DNA of 64,000 nucleotides from Galeruca laticollis (taxonomy: Eukaryota; Arthropoda; Insecta; Coleoptera; Chrysomelidae): assembly GCA_963921935.1 (NCBI GenBank), contig OY998181.1, positions 136,175,423-136,239,422 of the forward strand. The letters are read 5' to 3'. A program made the translations under genes and the position numbers. This document shows positions 34,690 through 43,959 of the stretch, in pieces (the first letter of the stretch is position 1; each line of letters opens with the position of its first letter). Below the pieces are notes generated by a model. That model saw only the letters and a program-made list of their open reading frames with translations, was not told the origin of the DNA and ran no database searches.

Positions 34690-35600
34690 GCCTGCTTCCA
34701 CTTCGACATTAAGGCCATTTTCTTCCTCGACACTTTCCTATCCCACACTTTAAATAAGTTCATCATCCTCTAGAAATTGAAACCCTGTGTCTGACGAATC
34801 ACACACAATCTCCTATATCTTCAGCACTAACTTCTGAACTTCCAGGAATTTTCAAAAGGATGTTTCTGAATCCCTCAAGTGACACGTCATCCTCATCTTC
34901 TCCTGCCTTTTCTTTCTCTTATTCAGTTGATATGCCTTTCCACTTTTTCCACGTACATCTTAATGTGACTGCCTTAACCAAGCTCCAAGCTTCCGTCACT
35001 ATGTAAGCGTAACCTTTCAAATTAATTTGGTGTCGTTAGCCAATACTCCTTCTTCGTCTTCGTCCTCTACCAATAGTTTCCTTAGAAGTTGCCTTTTGAA
35101 TGTCGTTTCAGGGTTTGGATATTAGGCTGGTCCATGGGTTGCAACAAGCGTGTAACATGTGGCAGTAAAAAGAATGTTTTGAACTGGCTATTTACTCTTT
35201 CCAACAGTTCTTCGGTGGGATGAGTTGCTGCATGATCAACAATCAAAAGCAGGTTACTGTCTTCTTTTCCAAGAGTTATTTGTGCTTTTTCACTTCTGGA
35301 ATTAAAATTTCGTCGTACCACTCGCTAAACAACGCAGCAGTCATCCAAGCCTTGAGTTCGCTTTTTTTAAAGAGTGGAAGTTCCCTATCAACAAATTAAG
35401 CATCGTAAAACGGTCTATCATAACTTTATATCATGAAACACTACACTTCCTTTTAGATACTAAGGTGGTTTTAGGCAGAGATTTCCAAATAACTCCGGTT
35501 TCAACCGCATTGTACTAAAACCTAGGATCGAAGAACTCTGCTACAACTTTAAATTTTTCAATAAAATCTTATGCAGCTTTGTACTCTTGTAACGTCACCT
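34690..35600 (-). pseudogene. Tigger/pogo-type transposase remnant
   Basis: Minus-strand pieces: SELKAWMTAALFSEWYDEIL near 35340; NLLLIVDHAATHPTEELLER with the catalytic Asp near 35240; FKTFFLLPHVTRLLQPMDQP near 35150; and an acidic tail (EDEDDVSLEGFRNILLKI) near 34850. The DxAxxHP and LPPxVTxLxQPMDQ order is that of DDE_1 (jerky/Tigger) transposases. Frames break before and after the 79-codon open piece at 35321-35082. It abuts a Crypton-like fragment on its upstream side. Confidence 0.7.
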
Positions 35601-35689
35601 TTTTTCCTTAAGTATACTTACTTATAGTATTTTAAAAGAATTTATTTATTTAAAAAGAAATGTCAGAATTAAAGAAAAAAGAAAGGAAC

Positions 35690-36185
35690 TCACTGATATG
35701 TCTTCCAATGGTATCAGAGTAGGCTTATTGAATTTGTTGAAGGAAAAGTTTTGTCCTGCTTCACTTGATATCTCATGGGCTCAGTCAGTTTCGATAAGAG
35801 CAGTAAGAGCCTTTAGTTGTTCCAAATGGCCAGAAAACATATTTTCTTCCTGAACTTCTTCAGAATATGTAGCATTTATTGCACTCTTTAATATAGTTCC
35901 CATCTGTAAAGCCAGGGTAAGTGATTTATAATTACGATTCACCTCATCGTATTCAGCAAAAATTCGAGTCGCATTAAATAAAGTTTTAAATTTACTTCTA
36001 AGGAAAGCCGGTCGTTTCCTAATAAATTTCTAACAATAATAAGAAATCTGACTAATCTTTGCATATTTCATTTAGCAACCATCACTAAATGTTTTTCTTT
36101 ATGGCTTCTTAGGTATCTTAGACCAACTTCACAAATAGTCCCGTCTTTTGTAATCACAAAAGAAACTGAATCTGCTCGCAATCGA
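35690..36185 (-). pseudogene. Crypton-like recombinase fragment
   Basis: Minus-strand reading gives DSVSFVITKDGTICEVGLRY, LRSHKEKHLVMVAK, LVRFLIIVRNLL and, after a one-base shift, EYDEVNRNYKSLTLALQMGT and FNKFNKPTLIPLEDI. These align in order with residues ~90-270 of the intact gene at 2218-4504 (RYGERNLKKHKKKQM, ELARLLIELRKL, EKWNKPIILPL). Similarity is clear but distant, so it is a different lineage of the same family. No catalytic region remains. Confidence 0.6.
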
Positions 36186-36633
36186 CTCTCTTCCTACAAG
36201 TTCGGCGGAGGAGAGCCGTATACGCGTATATATAATTCAATATAACTCACCACCGATTTCTGATGCGGTCGGCCCAGCGGAGGCTTCTGGCTGTCGTGGC
36301 GGATGGTGATGGCTCTAAAATACAACTGACTTGTAATTTGAAGTCGAATATCGGCTTACCTATATCTCCCTATATTTAGGGCCGAATTCATGGACGTCAC
36401 TCACCCTCAATTTACACTCAATCTGTACTCGAATCAACACTCAATGTCAATTTGGTATTCAGAGACAAGAAACACTCAAATATACACTACCGTTGTAGGG
36501 TATAAATGAGTTTATTTTGAGGGTTACTTGATGTTTCCTACATTATTAACATAACCTCACATTTTTGTGTTTGAAGCAATAAATGAAAGTGTGAACTAGG
36601 ATTTCAATATTGATTTTTTATTTATTGTTTTAA

Positions 36634-37325
36634 AATGGCAGATCTATATGAGTTTATTCAATATGTGGAAGATTTGCCTATTTCACGGTAAGTAAAATTA
36701 ATAGTCAATTTTTAATTATGTAGGTAGGTACAAGAGACATTGCTCAAAACAGATTTTATAAAATTGCTCACTTCCCAGGTGTAATAGGGTGCATTGATGG
36801 GACACGCATTGAAATATGCAATCCAGGCTGAAACATTTTGTAATAGGAAATGCTGGACGTCTCTAAATGTTCACGTTTTCTATGGCCCCAACCATGAAAT
36901 ATGTGACATCGTTATTAGATGGCTAGGCTCTGCGCATTATAGCCGAATATTCAATAGCAGTGCAGTGAAATTAAGATTCGAAGAGGGAATATTATCAGGA
37001 TTGCTCTTAGGAGATAGTGCATATCAGCAGAGTCGATACCGCTTCATACCAATACAGCACATATACAGTCTAGAACAGTTGTTGAAAGAACATTTGGAAT
37101 TTGGAAGGGGCGATTTCGATGCCTGCATCTGTGCTTAAATAATAAATTACGAAACACTATCAGAATAATTGTTGCTACAGCTGTCCTGCATAATATTCCA
37201 ATTTCAGAAGAATTGCCACTACTACAGGAAGATCAAAACCGAGGTGATATTCCAGTACAGCATTTAAATGATGGGGAAAATATCAGAGGCAATTGAAATC
37301 AGAAGGGCTTTCATCCTTCGACATT
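36634..37325 (+). pseudogene. HARBI1-type transposase of H4
   Basis: A first exon (ATG 36634, MADLYEFIQYVEDLPISR) ends at a GTAAGT donor. The rest of the N-terminus is lost. From 36720: RDIAQNRFYKIAHFPGVIGC and IDGTRIEI (first Asp), EICDIVIRWLGSAHYSRIFN (second Asp), GLLLGDSAYQQSRY, then after a shift RTVVERTFGIWKGRFRCL (Glu) and ATAVLHNI. At least three frameshifts and stops kill it. The Merlin element starts about 40 bp beyond the end of the reading frame. Confidence 0.8.
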
Positions 37326-37363
37326 TTGTTAATTAAAATGTTGACTACTGCTTATGTTTTATT

Positions 37364-39093
37364 GGAAAAATTTTACTATAGTGGCGTGACTCAGAATTTG
37401 ATGAAATTTTTTTTCTAGACTAATTATGACTTCCTGAACACGAATCAGAAAAAAATTTTATTCGGAAATGAAATTTCGAATTTTTTTTTTAAATTTTAAA
37501 AAAAAATTTGAATTAATTTAATTATACAGTTTTGTGAAAAAGTTGATATAATGAGAGTATGAGTAAGATCGTAACAATTTAATTAAATTCGTCGTCGATG
37601 TTATCATCATCTTCATCTTCTTCCGCATCATCCCATTCTCTCTCAAATGTAGGTACATCATTCAATGCCACTGGATCATAAAGATCACGAGCGAGCATAA
37701 AAAAAATAACAAGTGGATCCTGTTCAACCTCATTGACGAATTTAAGGAACATGTAGCGAGCAAGGTATCCTCCAAAAAATCCTTTTTGTCTGTTGGCATA
37801 TGGCCCGGATGCCTTAGCATGCCGCCATGACGATTCAATGTGGTTGGTGTGGACTCCAGTCTCAGGATCCTTGAAATGAAGGGAATGGTTCACCTGAAGA
37901 TTTTCAAAATTAGGGTGGTCTTTCAATCCCGAATAGCCTTTCCAACAGTCGGAGTAGATGGTAGTGCCAGACTCAATAAAATGCTCAATGCAGTCCAACA
38001 AAGTTTCAGCAGTCCGATCCTCAACAACAACCATGAAGACTTTCCCAGATCCTCTTTCATATCCTCCGAATACCCAAGCCCCGTCCACATGATGACCACG
38101 ATAGTACTTCCGTTTTCCAAACTTTGATTCGTCAATTTCATCACTGAAAAATTTAGAATTATTTGAGCATTATTAACCTAACCTAATATAATCTAATCAC
38201 ATCAATAAAAATACTTACGTTTTCCCTGGACCACCAATCTTCGTAGCCTTTTTAATAAAGGCGTCGAACACAACCTCCCGGCAGAAACAGGCCCAATCCA
38301 CAGCAGTGCGGCTGCTAATTCTGATTTGCTTCATGATGAACTTGAGGGGACACTTTTCAACCCAAAGGTGGCAAAATGCAACAATTTTCCATAAAGGTAA
38401 ATTGGATTTGTGGAAGAACGTGTTGTGACGAATGGAAACCCTAAAATACAGAAGGCAAAGGTTAATATATAAATGAATAAATATTGTAAATATAATAAAA
38501 TGAGGTACCTCTTTTTGCATTTCACGGCCTTGGTTTTTGGATAACGAACAGTTCCATTGCAGCTCCAACGAACTCCATCGGACACCGTGCTGTCATTCAT
38601 AACTTCAAAATTTCCGTTGCAGAATGGTTGAGAGCACTTGATTTCACGGTCTTTAGGAATTACTCCAAAGTCCTGCAACTTCTCAACAATCTCGGAACAA
38701 TTCCTCCAATTAAAAATCGTGTCAAGATTAATATAACCAGTCATGATTAGATGAGAAACAGAAAACTCAGTCAAATTTAAAATGACACAAGAATATTACA
38801 GAAATAAACAAAACACGATTCGATGAATCACAGCCTGCTATTAAAAACAATCGCTCCCCGGCACACTGACACAGATCAAAGTGTATCCGTTTTAGTTAAT
38901 ATAATAGCATAAACATTTTTATAAGAACATAATACGGGAAGAAAAAAAAATGAAAATTTCAAAACTTTATAACTTTTTCAGTTTTCAATTCCGGTGAATT
39001 TTTTTTTTAAATTCTTGATCAGCATACCCATATTAGTCTAGGAAAGAATATTTCATCAAATTCTGATTCACGCCACTATAGTAAATTTTTACC
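37364..39093 (-). mobile_element. Complete Merlin element with 8-bp duplication
   Basis: GTTTTATT precedes (37356-37363) and follows (39094-39101) the element. The ends start GG and share CTATAGTGGCGTGA followed by CAGAATTTGATGAAAT; similarity extends about 100 bp inward, including CTAGACTAAT. Length is 1730 bp. Merlin elements are related to bacterial IS1016/ISXO2 types and make 8-9-bp duplications, as seen here. The insertion lies in the 3' region of the H4 transposase gene. Confidence 0.92.
37579..38774 (-). CDS. Merlin transposase, three exons, 350 aa, intact
   Basis: Exons 38774-38509, 38440-38219 and 38143-37579 join in frame (1053 nt). Donors are GTACCT and GTAAGT; both acceptors end in AG after a pyrimidine-rich tract. 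The N-terminal third has a Cys-based zinc ribbon (CSQPFCNGNFEV, WSCNGTVRYP, VKCKK) and an HTH-like middle (MKQIRISSRTAVDWACFCRE). The DDE domain reads DEIDESKFGKRK (D167), FGGYERGSGKVF, IYSDCWKGY (D228) and HTNHIESSWRHAK (E266). The tail is very acidic. The three catalytic residues are intact, and no stop or shift is present. ATG 38774 is the first start; a second Met lies 10 residues in. Confidence 0.9.
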
Positions 39094-39175
39094 GTTTTAT
39101 TATTATTATTTCAATAAAATTGTACATTATTCTATAAACTTTTTTTGTTGTACTCTAAAATAATTCTTTTGGCTT

Positions 39176-39518
39176 CTAATATTGTACCTCTCTTTCAGCT
39201 TCTAATCGGACAGCATGTAACTCTCTCTCATTTTCCATTCTCAGTACGGGAAATTCTTCGTCTTGTTTCTCAAGTTTTTGCAAACGGGCTATAAGTGCTG
39301 CTAACTCAGAATCAATTGCACACCCTCTTTGTTGCCATTTTCTCAACGCAGAGCTCCTTGTTGTAACTATAAAACAGAGGAAGACAATTAACAAATTTGA
39401 TATTCAGAGAAAAGATGAGGTTTAGGGAAAGATAGGTTCGCTGTCTACTGTTACCTATAATTTTAGTTGTTGTTCGCGCCACCCCTTTAGTTTCGATAAA
39501 ACTCTGCGCGCCGCTCAT
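39176..39518 (-). CDS. Small two-exon coiled-coil protein, 84 aa
   Basis: Exon 1 39518-39455 (donor G|GTAACA) and exon 2 39366-39176 (acceptor TTTTATAG) join in frame: 255 nt, 84 residues. The C-terminal half is a charged helix (ELAALIARLQKLEKQDEEFP, then RELHAVRLEAEREVQY), probably a short coiled coil. It lies inside H4 on the same strand as the Myb-like gene to its right. It may be that gene's C-terminal part, cut off by the piggyBac insertion. An independent small gene is less likely. Confidence 0.4.
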
Positions 39519-40107
39519 GGATTATTTTCATTAAATTTGAAAATTGAGTTCTTGTACATTTTGATAAAGGACTAGTTTTTAATTCTGGTCATTAACGTTA
39601 ACGTTTTCGCTGAGGAACAGTTCGTTTCAATTTTTACTAAAAATCAATCTCTTATTGTAAAACCGCAAATTTGTTAAAACCGCGACGTGTATCAAGTTCT
39701 TTTATTTTGTTGTAATGTTATTCTCAAATATAGACATTGGAATAAACTTTAGTTAGTGTCACAAAGGCCAGTACTTTCACTATATTCCACTGTAATCCAA
39801 ACGATCGATCGTGAAAACTCATAGTGTGTGGTTCTTTGGTAAGTACAATTTGCATTGGAGTTTATTGTATATGTTGTCGATTCGCTAATTGCATAATTGA
39901 ATAAATCTACAGTCCATTGTTCTTTGAGCTAACAGTTGTCTTTGGGGTTTCGTCCTCAATAATGGTAGTACGAAGTGTCGTACTTCAGCTTGGTAGGTTC
40001 ATAGCGTTAAGGTCACATATAATTTATATAAAAAATAAGTAACAGTCAGTAAATGCAATATGTTTATGTCAACTAAAATTATCGCATGTATTCACAAATT
40101 TCATTAA

Positions 40108-42590
40108 CACTTTCACTGCTCAGTTTAAATTGTGAGGTATGCCAGGAGCGGTACTGGTTTTCTTGGTGAATGTGACGCAATTTAACGTCAGAATTCAGTT
40201 TTTGTGTGTGACATCAAATATATGATAACGCTCATCTGTTTTTGACGCGTGACTCCGATCGGCGTCATGCGCACCTGATTAAAAATTTTTTGCTTGATGC
40301 TCACCGACGCCGATCGGAGTCAGAAAATTTTTAGATTATTTTATAAGAAAAAAGGTATATAGAATGTACCTATCCGCTGTGAGATAATACAAGACAAGTA
40401 AAGCATCAACGTGAATGAAAATAGTTTTATTATAAAAACGAAATACAAATATCTCTCCGACAAAGAAAGGTAACTGAAATAGTAGCATTCGCGTAAAAAA
40501 TATTTAAAAAAAGCACAAAACTTACGTAAAAACATATAAAACAAAACTGATTGCAAATACTATAAAACAAAGTAACGAAAAATCTATTCCGCATGTTCGT
40601 TGTCGAAACATTCTACGCAGAATCCTGGCTGACTGAGGCAAATTTCGCAATGGTATATAGTATCTTTCCGTATGTTTTGTTGAGAACATACCTTGCAACG
40701 TTTCCTCTTAGTTCTTCCGTCGTTACCTTTCGAAGAAATTTTTGTCAGCACATGTCTCTTCCGCTTCATTGATGGATTTGTTTTGGGTTCTTCTTCTACC
40801 TTTAGAAGACTACACAAAACTGATAGTCGAAAATCGTATAGAGACATTTTATGACCAGAATATTTTTGGTACAATAAATAGGAATTGAGGAGTATCAACT
40901 GGATATAATGGATTCCTAATTTTTTGTACCATCTTAAAGTTTTTCGTTGACTAGGGTAATACGCATTTAATTGATCCTGACGATCAACACCACCCATATG
41001 CTTGTTATAATAAAAAATTGCAGCCGTTTTTGTTCTTTCTCGCCCCCTCTTGTCAACATACTCCACCATTTCTGCGTTATGTTCGTTTGAAATGTATAAC
41101 ACCTCTCGGTTATCGCGCCATTTTCCAATTGTGACATTTTGACAATGTGACACGGTAAACTCTCCTTTTTTCAATTTTTTGTTCACAACATTTACAGGAT
41201 TATGTTTTCTTTTCGCATTCAGGGTACCGCTACAGTATGTTCGACGAAACGTTAGTTGCCTAGCCAATTCGAATGAGTTATAAAAATTATCCATATAAAT
41301 GGAATGGCCCGAGTCAAGATAATTTTTCGTTAATCCTAAAACGACTTTGGTTGTATGACCTTTTCCTCCCATGTCGTCTAGTGCCCCTGTATAAATCAAC
41401 GATTTCAAAACGAGCCCGCTAGGTTCCGTCAACATATAGAGTTTGATACCATATTTGTGCCTTTTGTTTTTTATATATTGACGAAAAACTAACCGTCCAC
41501 GAAATAAAACCATTGATTCATCCAGAGATAGTTCCTTTCCTGGATAATAAATGGATTCCATCATATTATTAAAAAAATCCATCATTGGCCTAATTTTCAT
41601 TAGCCTGTCTTGTGCATTTTCTCTGTGAGTTTGGTTTTTCGAAAAATGTAAGCATCTCATTATCACTAAGAAACGATCTCTGCCCATAAATGCCGAAAAA
41701 CAAGTCAAATGAAATAAGGGGTGCTTCTTCCAATAGTCTTGTATACGGTTGACTTTTATAGTCCCCATATGCAGTACCAGACCTATAAAGGTTAGTAATT
41801 CATCTTTGTCAAGTGCTTTCCATCGGGTAATTCTGGAGTTTACTGTAGTTCCTTCCCCACAAAAGATCTCTTCGGCATACCGATTTGTTTCAGTTACGAT
41901 CAACGTGAGTATTTCATTGTTCAATAGTAGTCGAAAGTAGTCAATAGGTTTATTACCATCAGGTATAGGTATTAGTAGTTGATTTTTTTTTGTAAATGGA
42001 AACGTTTTCATTTCGCCGGGACCATCAGTCCACTTTGGTTCCGAAATGTTCTCGTGTTCATTATTTGCAACGTCTTGTACTGTCCTGAGCACTTCCTCAA
42101 CTATATCTACAAAAAGTTTATGATAAATAATATAAATTTTGTAAATATATCTATAATTTATTGTACCTGTGTCATCTACGTCGACGTCCTCCTCCCATTC
42201 AGAATCCGATTCTATTTCAAAATTATCATCACTCGATTCGACTACATCGTAATCATTCCCATCATCACTGTATTGCAAAGTAGCCAATAGCTCCTCCTCT
42301 GTCAGTCTCTTTGGGTTTTTATAAGTTAATTTAGATTTTTTAATGTTAGAGGGACCTGGTTCACTTCTATCCATCTCTATCTCGTAATAAATAGCAGAAT
42401 AGAATACTGCACAAAAATTTTACAATTTCTAACCTTTAATACCACACTGACAAATATACGTGAGTTTAACTTCAGTGCTAAAATCACAATGACCGTTTTC
42501 ATGTAGGTATATCAGTCACGCCGTTCGGCGTCGTGCGCACTGCGTATTCAACCACTATAACGCCGATCGGCGTCATGCGCACTGAACGTG
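40108..42590 (-). mobile_element. Complete piggyBac element in TTAA
   Basis: TTAA stands at 40104-40107 and 42591-42594. The ends read inward CACTTTCACTGCTCAG and CACGTTCAGTGCGCATG, alike over about 14 bp. Near both ends are paired copies of a GC-rich palindromic motif (GCCGATCGGC within CGGCGTCATGCGCAC): 40251-40274, 40304-40324, 42515-42540 and 42560-42583. They may be transposase-binding or end-pairing sites. Length is 2483 bp, standard for the superfamily. Confidence 0.9.
40584..42374 (-). CDS. piggyBac transposase, apparently intact
   Basis: The 596-codon open frame has an acidic N-terminus (DDGNDYDVVESSDDNFEIES), then the DDE_Tnp_1_7 core. The three catalytic Asp residues appear in ELSLDESMVLFRGR, HSIYMDNFYNSFEL and HMGGVDRQDQLNAYY. 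A Cys-rich zinc domain ends the protein (CKVCSQQN, YHCEICLSQPGFCVECF). A 60-nt segment at 42107-42166 begins GTACAA and ends TGTAG, is AT-rich, and encodes an unlikely Tyr/Ile stretch. It looks like a short in-frame intron; removing it gives 576 residues. No stop or shift is visible, so activity is plausible. The enzyme acts in the nucleus by cut-and-paste at TTAA. Confidence 0.92.
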   Translation of the reverse strand: MDRSEPGPSNIKKSKLTYKNPKRLTEEELLATLQYSDDGNDYDVVESSDDNFEIESDSEWEEDVDVDDTGTINYRYIYKIYIIYHKLFVDIVEEVLRTVQDVANNEHENISEPKWTDGPGEMKTFPFTKKNQLLIPIPDGNKPIDYFRLLLNNEILTLIVTETNRYAEEIFCGEGTTVNSRITRWKALDKDELLTFIGLVLHMGTIKVNRIQDYWKKHPLFHLTCFSAFMGRDRFLVIMRCLHFSKNQTHRENAQDRLMKIRPMMDFFNNMMESIYYPGKELSLDESMVLFRGRLVFRQYIKNKRHKYGIKLYMLTEPSGLVLKSLIYTGALDDMGGKGHTTKVVLGLTKNYLDSGHSIYMDNFYNSFELARQLTFRRTYCSGTLNAKRKHNPVNVVNKKLKKGEFTVSHCQNVTIGKWRDNREVLYISNEHNAEMVEYVDKRGRERTKTAAIFYYNKHMGGVDRQDQLNAYYPSQRKTLRWYKKLGIHYIQLILLNSYLLYQKYSGHKMSLYDFRLSVLCSLLKVEEEPKTNPSMKRKRHVLTKISSKGNDGRTKRKRCKVCSQQNIRKDTIYHCEICLSQPGFCVECFDNEHAE

Positions 42591-42680
42591 TTAAAGAATA
42601 AAAATTATTATATTAGTTAGGATTTAAGTATTTTCATTTCGGTTTGTTCTTCGATTAATTATATTCTCATTAAATACACA

Positions 42681-43245
42681 TTAAACGGGTGTAAATTGAA
42701 TAGCTTTATTTATAATTTTCGTTCCCTTAGCTTCATTAGTCTCAATTGATACTAAATTATCGACAACCAAAGCATAATTCATGCTTAACATTGCCTCGTA
42801 TCTATCAATTACATCTTTTATTTCGATGTCGACACAATCTAAGATACCATCGATTGCATCATCGTTAGGTGGTGCTTTAATAATGCCACCGCCAGTTGCC
42901 ATTCTCTGGTGTTTTTCTTTTGAAAGCTCCTTCTTCCTTCTACATTTCATGTTCTGCCATGCTTTTGCAGTTGTTGTATAATTCGATGTCAAAAACAAAT
43001 CCAATAATTATTACTTTTGTAAAAGCTAGTTAATGGTAATACAGTACTTGATAGGAATGCAAATTTAAGTTACTAAATAATACTTACGTTTGTGTACCGG
43101 TACAGAATTGAATTCTGTAGTGATAGCAGCCCACGTTTTCTTTTTTTCGGACACATTGACTGCATCCGTTTTCTTACTTTCCATAATGTTTTTACATGGA
43201 GATACTAGCATTGTTAAAAATCTTTTTTCACTTGCTGTTATATAT
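42681..43245 (-). pseudogene. Myb/SANT-like (zeste-type) partner gene of H4
   Basis: Upstream exon: ITASEKRFLTMLVSPCKNIM, ESKKTDAVNVSEKKKTWAAI, TTEFNSVPVHK, then a GTAAGT donor near 43086. Downstream exon (43004-42681): LTSNYTTTAKAWQNMKCRRK, then RMATGGG and a linker ending at TAA. The ESKKTD...TW..I..EFN...W.N.K...RMATGGG order is that of Myb_DNA-bind_5 proteins, a known Harbinger partner class that binds DNA and helps nuclear import. The acceptor of the second exon is poor, and a conserved Trp/Tyr near the start is changed, so the gene is probably damaged. Confidence 0.65.
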
Positions 43246-43959
43246 TTCTTTTGTTTTGTTCGCTGAAGTTTAAACTTCGAAATAAAGGTTATATATTTTG
43301 TTCAAAATGCGTACACAAAGAAATGAAGAATATAAACTGTCAAATGTCAAATTTAGTTAGATACAACTATGAAATAAAGTTACAATGTTGCCAGTTCGTA
43401 ACACAAACTATAGTGCACTACAATCTCTACTCACATGAGTCACTCATTCTACATCGTTTTTGAATACCGAAATTGAGGGAGTGTTCCACTCACCCTCAAA
43501 TGAGTGGAGATTTAAGTGTAGAAGGGGCGTAGTAGTAGTGGCGTTTCTGATTTTGGCCCTTAATCTACGGAGATGGTGAAAATTCGAAAAACCAATTTGT
43601 GGATTACTATTATTAATTATTAACGCCGCCTGACAGTAATCAAATTTATCGTTAATTTGTTTATATTATTTTGAGAGAAAGTGCTTTCGCATGGCGAAAC
43701 AAAGTAACTTCGGTACAATATTTTCCTAATCTCTGCTTAAATCAATAAAAAGTTGAAATTCATTCAGATACAATGCAATAAAAGGTGATTTTGTCTATAA
43801 AATCATTACCTCTTTTTGGGAGTTGGAGCCAGTTTTCCTCTAAATTAAGATTTTTAGTGTGATGCTTGTTGTTCGCCACTTAGTTTTGCCACTATATTAT
43901 ATTCATCTTTTGATGCTGTCAAGGTTCTATATGATTCGATTTTTGAATTTAATTATGTA

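Larger units (their letters stand above)
36379..43559. mobile_element. PIF/Harbinger H4, 7.2 kb with nested elements, TTA duplication
   Basis: The left end GGGCCGAATTC at 36379 is preceded by TTA (36376-36378). The right end, read inward GGGCCAAAATC, finishes at 43559 and is followed by TTA (43560-43562). CACTCACCCTCAA appears near both ends. A 3-bp TWA-type duplication is the Harbinger hallmark. Inside are a decayed HARBI1-type transposase (+), a Myb-like gene (-), and two later insertions, Merlin and piggyBac. Without them the element would be about 2.95 kb. Confidence 0.8.
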
